Notes: generated by a model from the letters alone, not told the origin. A DNA stretch of 64,000 nt from Amycolatopsis endophytica (GCF_013410405.1 NZ_JACCFK010000001.1:3658001-3722000), one strand, 5' to 3'; shown: positions 7,868-16,546, numbered from the stretch's first letter. Made by a program: numbers and translations.

Positions 7868-9148
7868 GTGGACCCGGCAGAGTTGCTCGCCCTCGACGGG
7901 CGGCACGTGTGGCACCCGTACGGCCCGATGCCGGGTCGAGTGCCGCCCCTGCTGGTCGAAGAGGCCGCCGGGGTTCGCCTGAAGCTGCACGACGGCCGCG
8001 AGCTGATCGACGGCATGTCGTCCTGGTGGGCAGCCATTCACGGCTACCGCCACCCGGCGCTCGACGCCGCGCTCGCGGCTCAGGCGAGCCGGATGAGTCA
8101 CGTCATGTTCGGCGGCCTCACCCACGAGCCCGCGGTCCGGCTCGCCACGAAGCTGGTCGAGCTGACCCCGCCCGGGCTGGAACACGTCTTCCTGTGCGAC
8201 TCCGGCTCGGTCTCGGTCGAGATCGCGATCAAGACGGCCGTCCAGTACTGGCGCTCGGCGGGCCGTCCGGCGAAACGCCGCCTGCTGACCTGGCGCGGCG
8301 GCTACCACGGCGACACCTTCCACCCGATGAGCGTGTGCGACCCCGACGGCGGCATGCACTCGCTGTGGCGAGGGATCCTCCCGGAGCAGGTGTTCGTGCC
8401 CGCGCCACCGTCCGGATTCGGCACCCCGCCGCGGCGGTCCTATCTGGACACGCTGGCCGCGGCGATCGAACGGCACGCCGGTGAGCTGGCCGCGGTGATC
8501 GTCGAACCCGTCGTGCAGGGCGCCGGCGGTATGCGCTTCCACCATCCCGGCTACCTGCGGGCGCTGCGCGAGCTGACCGAGGTCCACGACGTCCTGCTGA
8601 TCTTCGACGAGATCGCGACCGGCTTCGGCCGCACCGGTGCGTTGTTCGCCGCGGACCACGCACAGGTGACCCCGGACGTGCTGTGCCTCGGCAAGGCGCT
8701 CACCGGCGGTTACCTCACGATGGCGGCGACCCTGTGCACGCCACGGGTCGCCGAAGGCATCTCGCGGGGCGCGGTTCCGGTGCTCGCGCACGGCCCGACG
8801 TTCATGGGCAACCCGCTCGCGGCGGCGGTCGCGGGAGCGTCGGTCGACCTGCTGCTCAGCCGGGACTGGCGGGCCGAGGTGCGTGGTATCGAGGCGGGCC
8901 TGCGGGCCGGGCTCGCTCCCGCGTCGCGGATCGAGGCCGTCACCGATGTCCGGGTGCTGGGCGCGATCGGCGTGATCCAGCTGGACCACGCGGTGGATAT
9001 GGCGAAGGCGACCGCGGCGGCGGTCGAAGCCGGGGTGTGGCTGCGGCCGTTTCGCGATCTGGTCTACGCGATGCCGCCGTACCCCTGCTCGGCGGCGGAG
9101 ATCGGGGCGGTCGCCGAGGCGATGATCGCCGTCGCGCGGGTGGCCTGA
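7868..9148 (+). CDS. bioA: adenosylmethionine-8-amino-7-oxononanoate aminotransferase
   Basis: 426 residues, fold-type I PLP enzyme. It transfers the amino group of S-adenosylmethionine to KAPA to give DAPA, the antepenultimate step of biotin synthesis. Seen: HVWHPYGPM near the start, [13 protein letters not shown], the Asp-containing [13 protein letters not shown], and the PLP lysine K276 in [15 protein letters not shown] (7856-7861) is 6 nt before GTG 7868, so a leaderless start is likely. The usual next gene, bioF, is absent; a SulP-carbonic anhydrase gene follows and then bioD. Confidence 0.95.
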   Translation: MDPAELLALDGRHVWHPYGPMPGRVPPLLVEEAAGVRLKLHDGRELIDGMSSWWAAIHGYRHPALDAALAAQASRMSHVMFGGLTHEPAVRLATKLVELTPPGLEHVFLCDSGSVSVEIAIKTAVQYWRSAGRPAKRRLLTWRGGYHGDTFHPMSVCDPDGGMHSLWRGILPEQVFVPAPPSGFGTPPRRSYLDTLAAAIERHAGELAAVIVEPVVQGAGGMRFHHPGYLRALRELTEVHDVLLIFDEIATGFGRTGALFAADHAQVTPDVLCLGKALTGGYLTMAATLCTPRVAEGISRGAVPVLAHGPTFMGNPLAAAVAGASVDLLLSRDWRAEVRGIEAGLRAGLAPASRIEAVTDVRVLGAIGVIQLDHAVDMAKATAAAVEAGVWLRPFRDLVYAMPPYPCSAAEIGAVAEAMIAVARVA

Positions 9149-9463
9149 GAGTCAGATAGCCGCCACCGTGAATATTTCACCCGATCCGGTGTGAGCGAAG
9201 CCACTGCGCGCACGCCTGACTACCGTTGGTCGTCTTTCCGGTCGCTCTTCCGACGTTGTGGTGACCTGGGTCACGCACACTGATGGAACGTTTTTGTCAC
9301 ATGATCACGCATCTGTGATGACCCTTTGTGAACAAGACGTGAGAATTTCTTTGCATACCGGACATTTGCGGCACTCTTCGGTATCTCTGGAGCTACGGGC
9401 CGTCACTGGGGCCGGTCCTGCCCGCTGCATCCCTCACTTGCTGGCACCTCACCGGAGGCGTGA
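9149..9463. other. 315-nt intergenic region with three palindromes upstream of the SulP gene
   Basis: No gene is seen. It holds GTGAATATTTCAC (9168-9180), GTGACCTGGGTCAC (9261-9274) and ATCAC-N6-GTGAT (9304-9319), and is AT-richer than its surroundings from about 9275 to 9390. The density of symmetric sites suggests a controlled promoter for the SulP-carbonic anhydrase gene. Confidence 0.6.
9261..9274. promoter_or_regulatory. CRP/GlxR-type site GTGA-N6-TCAC
   Basis: GTGACCTGGGTCAC is a perfect palindrome matching the GTGA-N6-TCAC core bound by CRP/GlxR proteins. It is about 190 nt upstream of the SulP start. A second site with inverted orientation, ATCAC-N6-GTGAT, is at 9304-9319. Confidence 0.5.
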
Positions 9464-11767
9464 ATGATTGACAACTCTGCCCAGGAGCGTGAGCACGCTC
9501 CGCCCCGCTCGTGGCGGTCCGCGCTGGACAACCTCCGCCACGACGTCCCGGCCTCGCTGGTCGTCTTCCTGGTCGCGATCCCGCTGTCGCTGGGCATCGC
9601 GCTCGCCTCGGGCGCGCCCATCGTCGCCGGCCTGATCGCCGCGATCGTCGGTGGCATCGTCGCGGGTGCGCTCGGCGGGTCCGCGCTGCAGGTCAGTGGC
9701 CCCGCGGCCGGGCTGACCGTGATCATGGCGGAGACGATCAACGAGTTCGGCTGGGCCGCCACCTGTGCCATCACCGTGCTGGCAGGCGGGCTGCAGATCC
9801 TGCTCGGGCTGAGCCGGATCGCGCGCGCCGCGCTGGCCCTGTCGCCCGCCATCGTGCACGGCATGCTGGCGGGTATCGGTGTCACGATCGTGCTGGCGCA
9901 GCTCCACATCGTCCTCGGCGGCAGCGCGCAGAGCTCGCCGGTCGACAACCTGCTGCAGCTGCCCGCGCAGATCCTCGACCCGCACGGTCCCGCCACGCTG
10001 ATCGGCCTGATCACCATCGGCATCCTGCTGGCGTGGGGCAAGCTGCCCGCCGCGGTGCGCAAGGTGCCCGGTCCGCTGGCCGCGATCGTGGCCGTCACCG
10101 TGCTGTCGCTGGTGCTGGACATGAACGTGTCCAGGGTGGACGTTCCGGGCAACGTGCTGGACCTGGGCTTCGTGCCGGACTTCCCGGATACCGGCTGGTT
10201 CGACTTCGGCGTCGCGGTCGTCACCATCGCGCTGGTCGCGAGCGTCGAGAGCCTGCTCTCCGCCGTGGCCGTGGACAAGATGCACACCGGCCGCCGTGCC
10301 AACCTCAACCGCGAACTGATCGGCCAGGGCTCGGCGAACATGGTCTCGGGTTCGCTGGGCGGTCTGCCGGTCACCGGCGTGATCGTGCGCAGCTCCACCA
10401 ACGTCCAAAGTGGAGCCCGCACGCGTGCCTCCGCGGTGCTGCACGGACTGTGGGTGCTGCTGTTCGTCGCCGTGCTGGCCGGGCTGCTGCGCAACATCCC
10501 GCTCGCCGCGCTCGCCGGCCTGCTCGTGCACGTCGGCGCGAAACTGGTCAACCTCAACCACATCAAGCAGGTGCTCAAGCACGGTGACCTGCCCGTCTAC
10601 CTGGTCACCCTGACCGGTGTCGTGGCGATCGACCTGCTCTCCGGTGTCCTGATCGGTGTCGCGGTGGCGGCGCTGATGATGCTGCGCAGGCTGCTGTGGT
10701 CCGGCATCCACGCCGAACGGGATGGCGACAAGTGGCGCGTCGTCGTGGAGGGTGCGTTGTCCGCGCTCTCGATCCCGCGCCTGACCACGGTTCTCGGCGG
10801 CATCCCGCGGGGGACGACGGTGACGCTCGAACTCGTCGTGGACTACCTCGACCACGCCGCGTTCGACACGCTGTCGGCCTGGCAGCACTCCCACGAGGAA
10901 GCCGGTGGTCAGGTGATCGTGGACGAGATCGGGCACCCGTGGTTCGAGCGCGGCAAGGCCGGTGAGCCGACCGTGCACAAGGGCAGGGCCCAGCGGATCG
11001 TGCCGCGCTGGTTCGCGCCGTGGTCGGACTGGCAGCGGGCATCGGAGGAGACCCCGGCCGAGGTGCCCGAGCAGCGCGCGCCACGGGACAGCTCCATGCG
11101 CAGGGGCATGGTGGAGTTCGAGCGCCGCACCTCGGAGCTGGTCCGGCCGATCCTGGGCAAGCTGGCCGACACGCAGAACCCGGAGACGCTGTTCATCACC
11201 TGCGGTGACGCGCGGATCGTGCCGAACCTGATCACCAGCAGCGGGCCGGGCGACCTGTTCACGGTGCGCAACATCGGCAATCTGGTGCCCGACCACGCGA
11301 CCTGCGCGGACGGTTCGGACACCTCGATCGGCGCCGCGGTCGAGTTCGCGGTCGACGTGCTCAAGGTGCGCGAGATCGTGGTGTGCGGGCATTCCTCGTG
11401 TGGCGCGATGAAGGCGCTCCTGGGCGGTGCGCCGGAGGGTGCGCCCGCCTTGCGGTCCTGGCTCAGGCATGCGGAGCCGAGCCTGGCGCGGGCCGAGTCG
11501 CACGCGCCGATCCGGATCGGGGAGTCGCTGCCCGCCTCGGAGGCCGACCAGCTGGCGCTGCACAACGTGCTGGAGCAGCTGGACCGGTTGCGGGAGTACC
11601 CGTCGGTCGCGGCCGCCGAGGCACGCGGCGAGCTCGACCTGGTGGGCATGTACTTCCAGGTGGGCGACGCGCGGGTGCACCTCTACGACCCGGAGGCGGA
11701 CGCGTTCGTGTCGGCCGGCGGGACCGTGGCCGTGCGGCAGGAGGGCAACCGGATCGTGACTCCCTAG
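9464..11767 (+). CDS. SulP-family anion transporter fused to beta-carbonic anhydrase
   Basis: 767 residues. Residues about 25-430 are a SulP (SLC26) membrane domain with 10 or more hydrophobic helices, including the GPAAGLTVIMA and GSLGGLPVTGVIVRSS signatures. A STAS-like linker follows, about 440-510. From about 545 there is a beta-carbonic anhydrase domain with zinc ligands C580, H643 and C646 (CGDAR, CGHSSCG) and the D582-R584 dyad. Fusions of this type are thought to import bicarbonate and interconvert it with CO2 at the inner membrane face. GGAGG (9454-9458) precedes ATG 9464. It lies where bioF often sits, between bioA and bioD. Confidence 0.93.
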   Translation: MIDNSAQEREHAPPRSWRSALDNLRHDVPASLVVFLVAIPLSLGIALASGAPIVAGLIAAIVGGIVAGALGGSALQVSGPAAGLTVIMAETINEFGWAATCAITVLAGGLQILLGLSRIARAALALSPAIVHGMLAGIGVTIVLAQLHIVLGGSAQSSPVDNLLQLPAQILDPHGPATLIGLITIGILLAWGKLPAAVRKVPGPLAAIVAVTVLSLVLDMNVSRVDVPGNVLDLGFVPDFPDTGWFDFGVAVVTIALVASVESLLSAVAVDKMHTGRRANLNRELIGQGSANMVSGSLGGLPVTGVIVRSSTNVQSGARTRASAVLHGLWVLLFVAVLAGLLRNIPLAALAGLLVHVGAKLVNLNHIKQVLKHGDLPVYLVTLTGVVAIDLLSGVLIGVAVAALMMLRRLLWSGIHAERDGDKWRVVVEGALSALSIPRLTTVLGGIPRGTTVTLELVVDYLDHAAFDTLSAWQHSHEEAGGQVIVDEIGHPWFERGKAGEPTVHKGRAQRIVPRWFAPWSDWQRASEETPAEVPEQRAPRDSSMRRGMVEFERRTSELVRPILGKLADTQNPETLFITCGDARIVPNLITSSGPGDLFTVRNIGNLVPDHATCADGSDTSIGAAVEFAVDVLKVREIVVCGHSSCGAMKALLGGAPEGAPALRSWLRHAEPSLARAESHAPIRIGESLPASEADQLALHNVLEQLDRLREYPSVAAAEARGELDLVGMYFQVGDARVHLYDPEADAFVSAGGTVAVRQEGNRIVTP

Positions 11768-11817
11768 TCAGACGCCGGAAAGCCGGTCAGCCGGCGCCGG
11801 TATTACTGTCGGATCCC

Positions 11818-12534
11818 GTGAGCGTGCTGGTGGTGACCGGGACCGGAACCGGCGTCGGCAAGACCGCGGTGACAGCGGCCGTCGTCGCGCTCGCGCGCGA
11901 CGACGGTCAGCGGGTCGCGGTGCTGAAACCCGCGCAGACCGGCGTGGGGCCGGACGAGCCGGGTGACGTGGCCGAGGTGGTTCGCCTGGCAGGCGATGTC
12001 ACGACGCGCGAGCTGCGCCGGTACCCCGACCCGCTCGCGCCCGACGTCGCCGCGCGGCGCAGCGGGATCGCGCCGGTGGGGCCGGTGGAGGCCGCGCGGG
12101 CGGCGAGCGAGCTGGACCAGACCCACGATCTGGTGGTCGTCGAGGGCGCGGGCGGCCTGCTGGTCCGGTTCGACGCCGACGGCGCCACCCTGGCCGACGT
12201 CGCGTGGGCGTTGTCCGCTCCGCTGCTCGTGGTCGCGGAGGCCGGGCTCGGCACCTTGAACGCGACGGCACTGACCGCCGAGGTGGCGACCGCGCGCGGG
12301 CTGAACGTGCTCGGCGTGGTGATCGGCTCGTGGCCGGAGAAACCCGGCCTCGCCGCGCTGTGCAACGTCTCCGACCTGCCCGTCGCCGCCGGGGCACCGC
12401 TGCTCGGCGCGCTGCCGGCCGGCGCGGGAAGCCTGGACCGGGCCGCGTTCCTGGAGACGGCCAGGGCCGCCGTGTCGCCCTGGTTCGGCGGCGACTTCGA
12501 CGCGGACCGGTTCGAGAAGGGCCTGTCCACGTAG
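11818..12534 (+). CDS. bioD: dethiobiotin synthetase
   Basis: 238 residues. It closes the ureido ring of dethiobiotin from DAPA, CO2 and ATP. The P-loop TGTGTGVGKT is at residues 7-16, followed by KPAQTGV and the VVEGAGGLLVR motif. GTG 11818 is 8 nt after TACTGT (11804-11809) with no Shine-Dalgarno, so a leaderless start is likely. It has its own promoter even though it is only 50 nt from the transporter gene. bioB follows after 75 nt. Confidence 0.94.
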   Translation: MSVLVVTGTGTGVGKTAVTAAVVALARDDGQRVAVLKPAQTGVGPDEPGDVAEVVRLAGDVTTRELRRYPDPLAPDVAARRSGIAPVGPVEAARAASELDQTHDLVVVEGAGGLLVRFDADGATLADVAWALSAPLLVVAEAGLGTLNATALTAEVATARGLNVLGVVIGSWPEKPGLAALCNVSDLPVAAGAPLLGALPAGAGSLDRAAFLETARAAVSPWFGGDFDADRFEKGLST

Positions 12535-12609
12535 ACGTGACGTGCGTCGCATCGCGGACGGTCGCACTCCGGCACCATGAGCGCCGACCACCACGAGGAG
12601 GAGACCGCG

Positions 12610-13626
12610 ATGACCGCAGCCCCCGGACGGACCGGCGTCCTCGCGCAGGCGCGCGAGCAGGTGCTCGACCGCGGCGAGGGACTGTCGCAGGAGCAGGTGC
12701 TGGCCGTGCTGCGGCTGCCGGACGAGCACCTGCCGGATCTGCTCGCCCTCGCCCACGAGGTGCGGATGCGCTGGTGCGGGCCGGAGGTGGAGGTCGAGGG
12801 CATCGTCAGCCTGAAGACCGGCGGCTGCCCCGAGGACTGTCACTTCTGTTCGCAGTCCGGCCGGTTCCCCTCGCCGGTGCGTTCCGCGTGGCTGGACATC
12901 CCGGGCCTGGTCAAGGCGGCGCGGCAGACCGTGGAGACCGGGGCGACCGAGTTCTGCATCGTCGCCGCGGTGCGCGGCCCGGACTCCCGCCTGCTGTCCC
13001 AGGTGCGCGAGGGCATCGACGCCATCCGCGCCGACGGCAACGACATCCGGATCGCCTGCTCGCTGGGCATGCTGACGCGGGAGCAGGTCGACGAGCTGGT
13101 CGCGATGGGTGTGCACCGGTACAACCACAACCTGGAGACCGCGCGTTCGCACTTCCCGGCGGTCGTCACCACGCACTCGTGGGAGGAGCGGTGGGAGACG
13201 TTGCGGATGGTGGCCGCGGCGGGCATGGAGGTGTGCTGTGGCGGCATCATCGGGATGGGCGAGACCGTCGAGCAGCGCGCCGAGTTCGCCGTGCAGCTCG
13301 CCGAGCTCCGCCCGCACGAAGTGCCGGTGAACTTCCTCATCCCGCAGCCGGGCACCCCCTACGAGGACTTCGACATCGTCGAGGGTCGCGACGCATTGCG
13401 GACCGTGGCGGCGTTCCGCCTCGCGATGCCGCGGACGATGCTGCGCTTCGCGGGCGGGCGCGAGCTGACGCTCGGCGACCTCGGCGCCGAGCAGGGCATG
13501 CTCGGCGGTATCAACGCGATCATCGTCGGCAATTACCTGACCAACCTCGGCCGCCCGGCGCGGCAGGACCTGGACATGCTGCGTGACCTGCGGATGCCGG
13601 TGAAGGCGCTGAGCGAGACGTTGTGA
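12610..13626 (+). CDS. bioB: biotin synthase (radical SAM)
   Basis: 338 residues. It inserts sulfur into dethiobiotin. The radical-SAM cluster motif is C73-x3-C77-x2-C80 ([10 protein letters not shown]). Further expected motifs are YNHNLET and GIIGMGE. I chose ATG 12610 because GAGGAGGAG (12595-12603) is correctly placed for it; an in-frame ATG at 12577 has no ribosome site. The stop overlaps the start of bsaP, so the two are translationally coupled. In mycobacteria the same pair is Rv1589-Rv1590. Confidence 0.96.
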   Translation: MTAAPGRTGVLAQAREQVLDRGEGLSQEQVLAVLRLPDEHLPDLLALAHEVRMRWCGPEVEVEGIVSLKTGGCPEDCHFCSQSGRFPSPVRSAWLDIPGLVKAARQTVETGATEFCIVAAVRGPDSRLLSQVREGIDAIRADGNDIRIACSLGMLTREQVDELVAMGVHRYNHNLETARSHFPAVVTTHSWEERWETLRMVAAAGMEVCCGGIIGMGETVEQRAEFAVQLAELRPHEVPVNFLIPQPGTPYEDFDIVEGRDALRTVAAFRLAMPRTMLRFAGGRELTLGDLGAEQGMLGGINAIIVGNYLTNLGRPARQDLDMLRDLRMPVKALSETL

Positions 13627-13823
13627 CCGCGCCGTTCTGCGTCCACTGTGGCCGTGCCGCGGACGACGGCGAGCACGCGCCCTGCCGCACCTCGCGCACG
13701 GCGCTGGAACCGCCTCGGTTCTGCGCCGCCTGCGCCCGCCGGATGGTCGTCCAGGTGACCCCGATGGGCTGGGACGCGCGATGCAGCCGACACGGTGCGT
13801 ACACGAGTGAGGAGACCGGCTAA
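13623..13823 (+). CDS. bsaP: biotin synthase auxiliary protein BsaP
   Basis: 66 residues with six cysteines (C6, C9, C21, C34, C37, C54), two of them in FCVHCG and FCAAC pairs, giving a zinc- or iron-sulfur-binding look. GTG 13623 overlaps the bioB stop as GTGA. In mycobacteria the small protein encoded right after bioB is needed for BioB turnover, apparently by supporting its iron-sulfur cluster. Placement, size and cysteine pattern fit that family. The mechanism here is inferred from the family. Confidence 0.85.
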   Translation: MTAPFCVHCGRAADDGEHAPCRTSRTALEPPRFCAACARRMVVQVTPMGWDARCSRHGAYTSEETG

Positions 13824-13863
13824 CCTCGGTCCGTTGCGATCACGCGGAACGGAAGGGGGCGCG

Positions 13864-14460
13864 GTGGCCGACTCGTCGCCCGTGCGGACCACACCGGGAG
13901 CACGCGGCCCGGAGCTGCCTGCCGTCCTGTTCACGCGCAGGCCCCCGCGCCCGCGCGTCATCGTGAAGGCCGACCTGCTGCCCGCGGTCAGCGTGCTGTC
14001 GCTGATCGGTGTGGTCGGCATCCCACTGGGGTGGCTCTGGTCGCGCCTCGCGCCCGCCGAGCACGTGCGCGTGTTCGACGCCGGGCAGCTCATCCCACTG
14101 CAGCTGGAGAGCTGGCACCGCTTCGACGGTCTGGCGGTCTACGCGCTGCTGGGTTTCGCCGCGGGCCTGGTCACGGGCGTCGGGGTCTGGATGCTGCGGG
14201 AGCGGCGAGGACCGGTGGTGCTGGTCGCCGCCGTGCTGGGCGGGCTGCTCGCCGCGTGGCTCGGCACCCAGATCGGCGTCGCGTTCGCCAATAGCCACTA
14301 CGCCGTCACCACCACACCCGCCGTCGGTGACGTGATCGCGCGTGCTCCGCGCATCGAGTCGATGTGGGTCCTGGTGACGCAGCCGCTGGCCACGGCGCTG
14401 GTGTACGGCCTGCTCGCGGGCTGGAACGGCCGTGACGACCTGGGCCGCCGACTGGGCTGA
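13864..14460 (+). CDS. DUF2567 integral membrane protein
   Basis: 198 residues from GTG 13864, preceded by GGAAGGGGG (13852-13860). After a 40-residue Pro/Arg-rich cytoplasmic tail there are four hydrophobic segments: about 42-62, 90-112, 118-140 and 165-190. The membrane order bioB, bsaP, DUF2567 is the same as Rv1589-Rv1591, so a biotin-linked role is possible. No function is known to me. A strong bidirectional terminator follows. Confidence 0.8.
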   Translation: MADSSPVRTTPGARGPELPAVLFTRRPPRPRVIVKADLLPAVSVLSLIGVVGIPLGWLWSRLAPAEHVRVFDAGQLIPLQLESWHRFDGLAVYALLGFAAGLVTGVGVWMLRERRGPVVLVAAVLGGLLAAWLGTQIGVAFANSHYAVTTTPAVGDVIARAPRIESMWVLVTQPLATALVYGLLAGWNGRDDLGRRLG

Positions 14461-14481
14461 GCACACTTCGGGCAAACACGC

Positions 14482-14518
14482 GAAACGGCCGGGACCCTCG
14501 CGGGGTCCCGGCCGTTTC
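14482..14518. terminator. perfect 16-bp bidirectional terminator hairpin
   Basis: GAAACGGCCGGGACCC (14482-14497) pairs exactly with GGGTCCCGGCCGTTTC (14503-14518) around a 5-nt loop. The ends of the stem give A- and T-rich flanks. It separates the convergent DUF2567 and whiB genes. Confidence 0.9.
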
Positions 14519-14533
14519 CGTGGTTCAGGTGTC

Positions 14534-14797
14534 TCAGGCCACCTCGGCGCGCCGGCGGGACTGGCGGATCAGGCTCCGCCGCTCCTGCTCGGTGGTGCCG
14601 CCGAAGATGCCGTTGTCGAGACCGGCGTCCAGTGCGTAGGCCAGGCATTCGGCGCGCACCGGACAGCTTGCGCACACCGCCTTGGCCCGTGCGACCTGCC
14701 GGGCGCCCGGGCCCATCTCGGACACGGGGAAGAACAGTTCAGGGTCCTCGTCCCGGCAGGCGGCACGAGCGTGCCAGTTGATCGCGTCACGGCTCAT
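14534..14797 (-). CDS. WhiB-family iron-sulfur regulator
   Basis: 87 residues. The four cluster cysteines are C14, C42, C45 and C51 (C...CASCPVRAEC), followed by the G[IV]FGG turn at 63-67 and a basic tail RQSRRRAEV. There is no AT-hook, which argues against WhiB7. The short ELFFPVSEMGP start is typical of WhiB1/WhiB2-type members. Family members bind a [4Fe-4S] cluster and usually act with the primary sigma factor. AAGGAGG lies just before ATG 14797. The message may start about 175 nt upstream, at a candidate ECF-type promoter. Confidence 0.9.
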   Translation of the reverse strand: MSRDAINWHARAACRDEDPELFFPVSEMGPGARQVARAKAVCASCPVRAECLAYALDAGLDNGIFGGTTEQERRSLIRQSRRRAEVA

Positions 14798-14981
14798 GGC
14801 GTGCCGCCTCCTTCCTTCGTTTGCGTGTTGTCGCCGGCGCTCCAGGCACCGGCAAGGGGATGAGCGCGCAGAAGTGCCCATCTGGTTCTTGCCGCTTGTC
14901 TGGGGTTGCCACGCCGGGCTCGGATCACACGCGTTGATCCGGCGGGCTGGTGGCAGGGGCTGTTGCCAGCGCCGAAGGTCC

Positions 14982-15008
14982 AACGATACCAGGAAGATCG
15001 ATGTTCCC
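14982..15008 (-). promoter_or_regulatory. candidate ECF-sigma promoter for whiB
   Basis: Read on the minus strand: GGGAAC (15008-15003), 17 nt, CGTT (14985-14982). This fits the GGAA-N18-20-GTT pattern of SigH/SigR- and SigE-type factors. TATCGT overlaps the -10. The 240-nt interval 14798-15039 shows no gene. Confidence 0.45.
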
Positions 15009-15039
15009 GGCGACCTGCGGAAACGTTGTGGCCAGCGTC

Positions 15040-15753
15040 TCAGTTCAGACTGGCGGGCAGTCCCAGCTGGATCAGCTCGGGTGGGGGAGCGGGCACGGCA
15101 CGCAGCTTGCTGAGGAAGCCCGCCTCCCGCCGCAGCACCCGGCTCACCATCCGCAGGCGGCGCAGCGGCTGCGTCTCCTCCAGCAGCCGCTGCCGGTCGC
15201 CCAGCGGCAGCAGGCAGTCGGCGGCCAGGAGGTAGGACAGCGGTCCGGGGCCGGTCTCCGGACCGGGGACCGGCCAGCTGTCGCGGTGCCACGCGGCGTC
15301 GCAGTACGCGGCGTGCGCGGAGAGCGCCGCGTCGCGCAGGCCCTCCACGGCGCGTCCGGCGCCGTCCGGCAACGGGGCGTCGTCGACCCATTGGACGGTG
15401 CCGACGAGGTACGGGGCGCGGCCGTTGTCGATTTCGAGCAGGCGGAAGCGCCGCTCGCCGCGGGTGACGATGTCGAAGCGGCCGTCGGGCAGCCGTTCGC
15501 TGTCGCCGAGCAGGGCCGTGCAGCCGATCGCGTGCACGTGGTCGGGGGACTCGACCTCACGCACGCCGGAGGACCTCATCGCGATGATCCCGAACCGCCG
15601 GTCCGGCACCGTGCCGGTCATCAGGTCGACCGCGAGCTGGCGGTAGCGCGGCTCGAACAGGTGCAGTGGCAACGTCGCGCCGGGCAGCAGAACGGTCTGC
15701 AGCGGGAAGAGGGGAATGGTCTCTGTCACGCTTTCCTGCCGCTCCGCATCCAC
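15040..15753 (-). CDS. LON substrate-binding domain protein
   Basis: 237 residues. IPLFPLQTVLLPGATLPLHL and FEPRYRQL are the hallmark of the N-terminal LON (PUA-like) domain. There is no AAA+ or serine protease part, so it is a stand-alone LON domain of unknown client, as in Rv1593c at the same map position. GTG 15753 is 6 nt after a minus-strand TACCGT (15765-15760), implying a leaderless start. GTG 15729, preceded by AGGAAAG, is an alternative. Cytoplasmic. Confidence 0.85.
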   Translation of the reverse strand: MDAERQESVTETIPLFPLQTVLLPGATLPLHLFEPRYRQLAVDLMTGTVPDRRFGIIAMRSSGVREVESPDHVHAIGCTALLGDSERLPDGRFDIVTRGERRFRLLEIDNGRAPYLVGTVQWVDDAPLPDGAGRAVEGLRDAALSAHAAYCDAAWHRDSWPVPGPETGPGPLSYLLAADCLLPLGDRQRLLEETQPLRRLRMVSRVLRREAGFLSKLRAVPAPPPELIQLGLPASLN

Positions 15754-15797
15754 GGATACACGGTACGTCGATCCGGTGGTTCTCGCTCTCCGTCGGT

Positions 15798-16499
15798 TCA
15801 GCGTCGCCGGGGCGGCGGGCGGAACACCGCGAACGGGTCCGTCACTTCGATGCCGTTCCCGGTGAAGGAGAACAGCGCGGCGGGGCGCCCTCCGGTGCGG
15901 CCGGACGGCGCGGTGTCGCCGGTGGGGGACAGCAGTCCGCGCCGGGACAGCACGCGCTGCAGGTTCGTGGCGTCGACCTTGTAGCCCAGCGCCGCGGAGT
16001 ACAGCTCGCGCAGGGCCGAGATCGTGAATTCGCGGGGCGCGAGCGCGAAGCCGACGTTGGTGTAGGACAGCTTGGAGCGCAGGCGATCGCGGGCGCGCAC
16101 CACGATGTCGTGGTGGTCGAACGCGGTACGCGGCAGGTCGGCGACCGGGTGCCAGCGGGTGTCCTCGGGCACTTCCGGGTCGACACCGGAGGGGACCAGC
16201 CCGAGGAAGGCGGTGGCGACCACGCGTGGTCCGGGCACGCGGTCGGGTGCGCTGAACACGGCCAGCTGTTCGACGTGGGTCAGCTGGCGGATGTCGACCT
16301 TTTCCGCGAGCTGGCGGCGGATCGAGGTTTCCACGTCCTCGTCCGGCCGGAGCCGCCCGCCGGGCAGCGACCAGCGTCCGACGTGCGGATCCAGCGCGCG
16401 GCGCCACAGCAGGACCTGCAGTGTGGCGGAACGCACTTGAAGTACCGCCGCCAAAACCTCGTGTGCCAGTGGGGCGCTGCTGTTAATATGGCTTCGCAC
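15798..16499 (-). CDS. nrtR: NrtR-type Nudix-related repressor of NAD synthesis
   Basis: 233 residues. The N-terminal Nudix-like domain has [13 protein letters not shown], but the catalytic box is degraded: RE is RQ, EE is EK and the final G is D. That is expected of a sensor rather than a hydrolase. The C-terminal part, from about 150, is a winged-HTH-like DNA-binding domain as in NrtR. NrtR proteins sense ADP-ribose-type ligands and repress NAD genes. It is divergent from nadABC with an operator between them. GTG 16499 is 8 nt from a perfect minus-strand TATAAT, so it is probably leaderless. Confidence 0.88.
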   Translation of the reverse strand: MRSHINSSAPLAHEVLAAVLQVRSATLQVLLWRRALDPHVGRWSLPGGRLRPDEDVETSIRRQLAEKVDIRQLTHVEQLAVFSAPDRVPGPRVVATAFLGLVPSGVDPEVPEDTRWHPVADLPRTAFDHHDIVVRARDRLRSKLSYTNVGFALAPREFTISALRELYSAALGYKVDATNLQRVLSRRGLLSPTGDTAPSGRTGGRPAALFSFTGNGIEVTDPFAVFRPPPRRR

Positions 16500-16524
16500 G
16501 GTTTTCGATTATAAGGCGAAAACC
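16500..16524. promoter_or_regulatory. NrtR operator overlapping both divergent -10 boxes
   Basis: GGTTTTCG (16500-16507) and CGAAAACC (16517-16524) are perfect 8-bp inverted arms with a 9-nt centre, ATTATAAGG. The centre holds TATAAT for nrtR (minus, 16513-16508) and TATAAG for nadA (plus, 16510-16515). One bound dimer would block both promoters. Confidence 0.75.
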
Positions 16525-16546
16525 AGCGACGGGTCCAGGAGGGCCG

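Noticed and set aside
12577-12609. Upstream in-frame ATG for bioB
   Set aside because: The strong GAGGAGGAG lies within this stretch and serves ATG 12610; nothing precedes the upstream ATG.
13642-13656. TCCACTGTGGC in bsaP as another copy of the iterated palindrome
   Set aside because: It encodes the conserved VHCG of BsaP, so the match can be explained by protein constraint.
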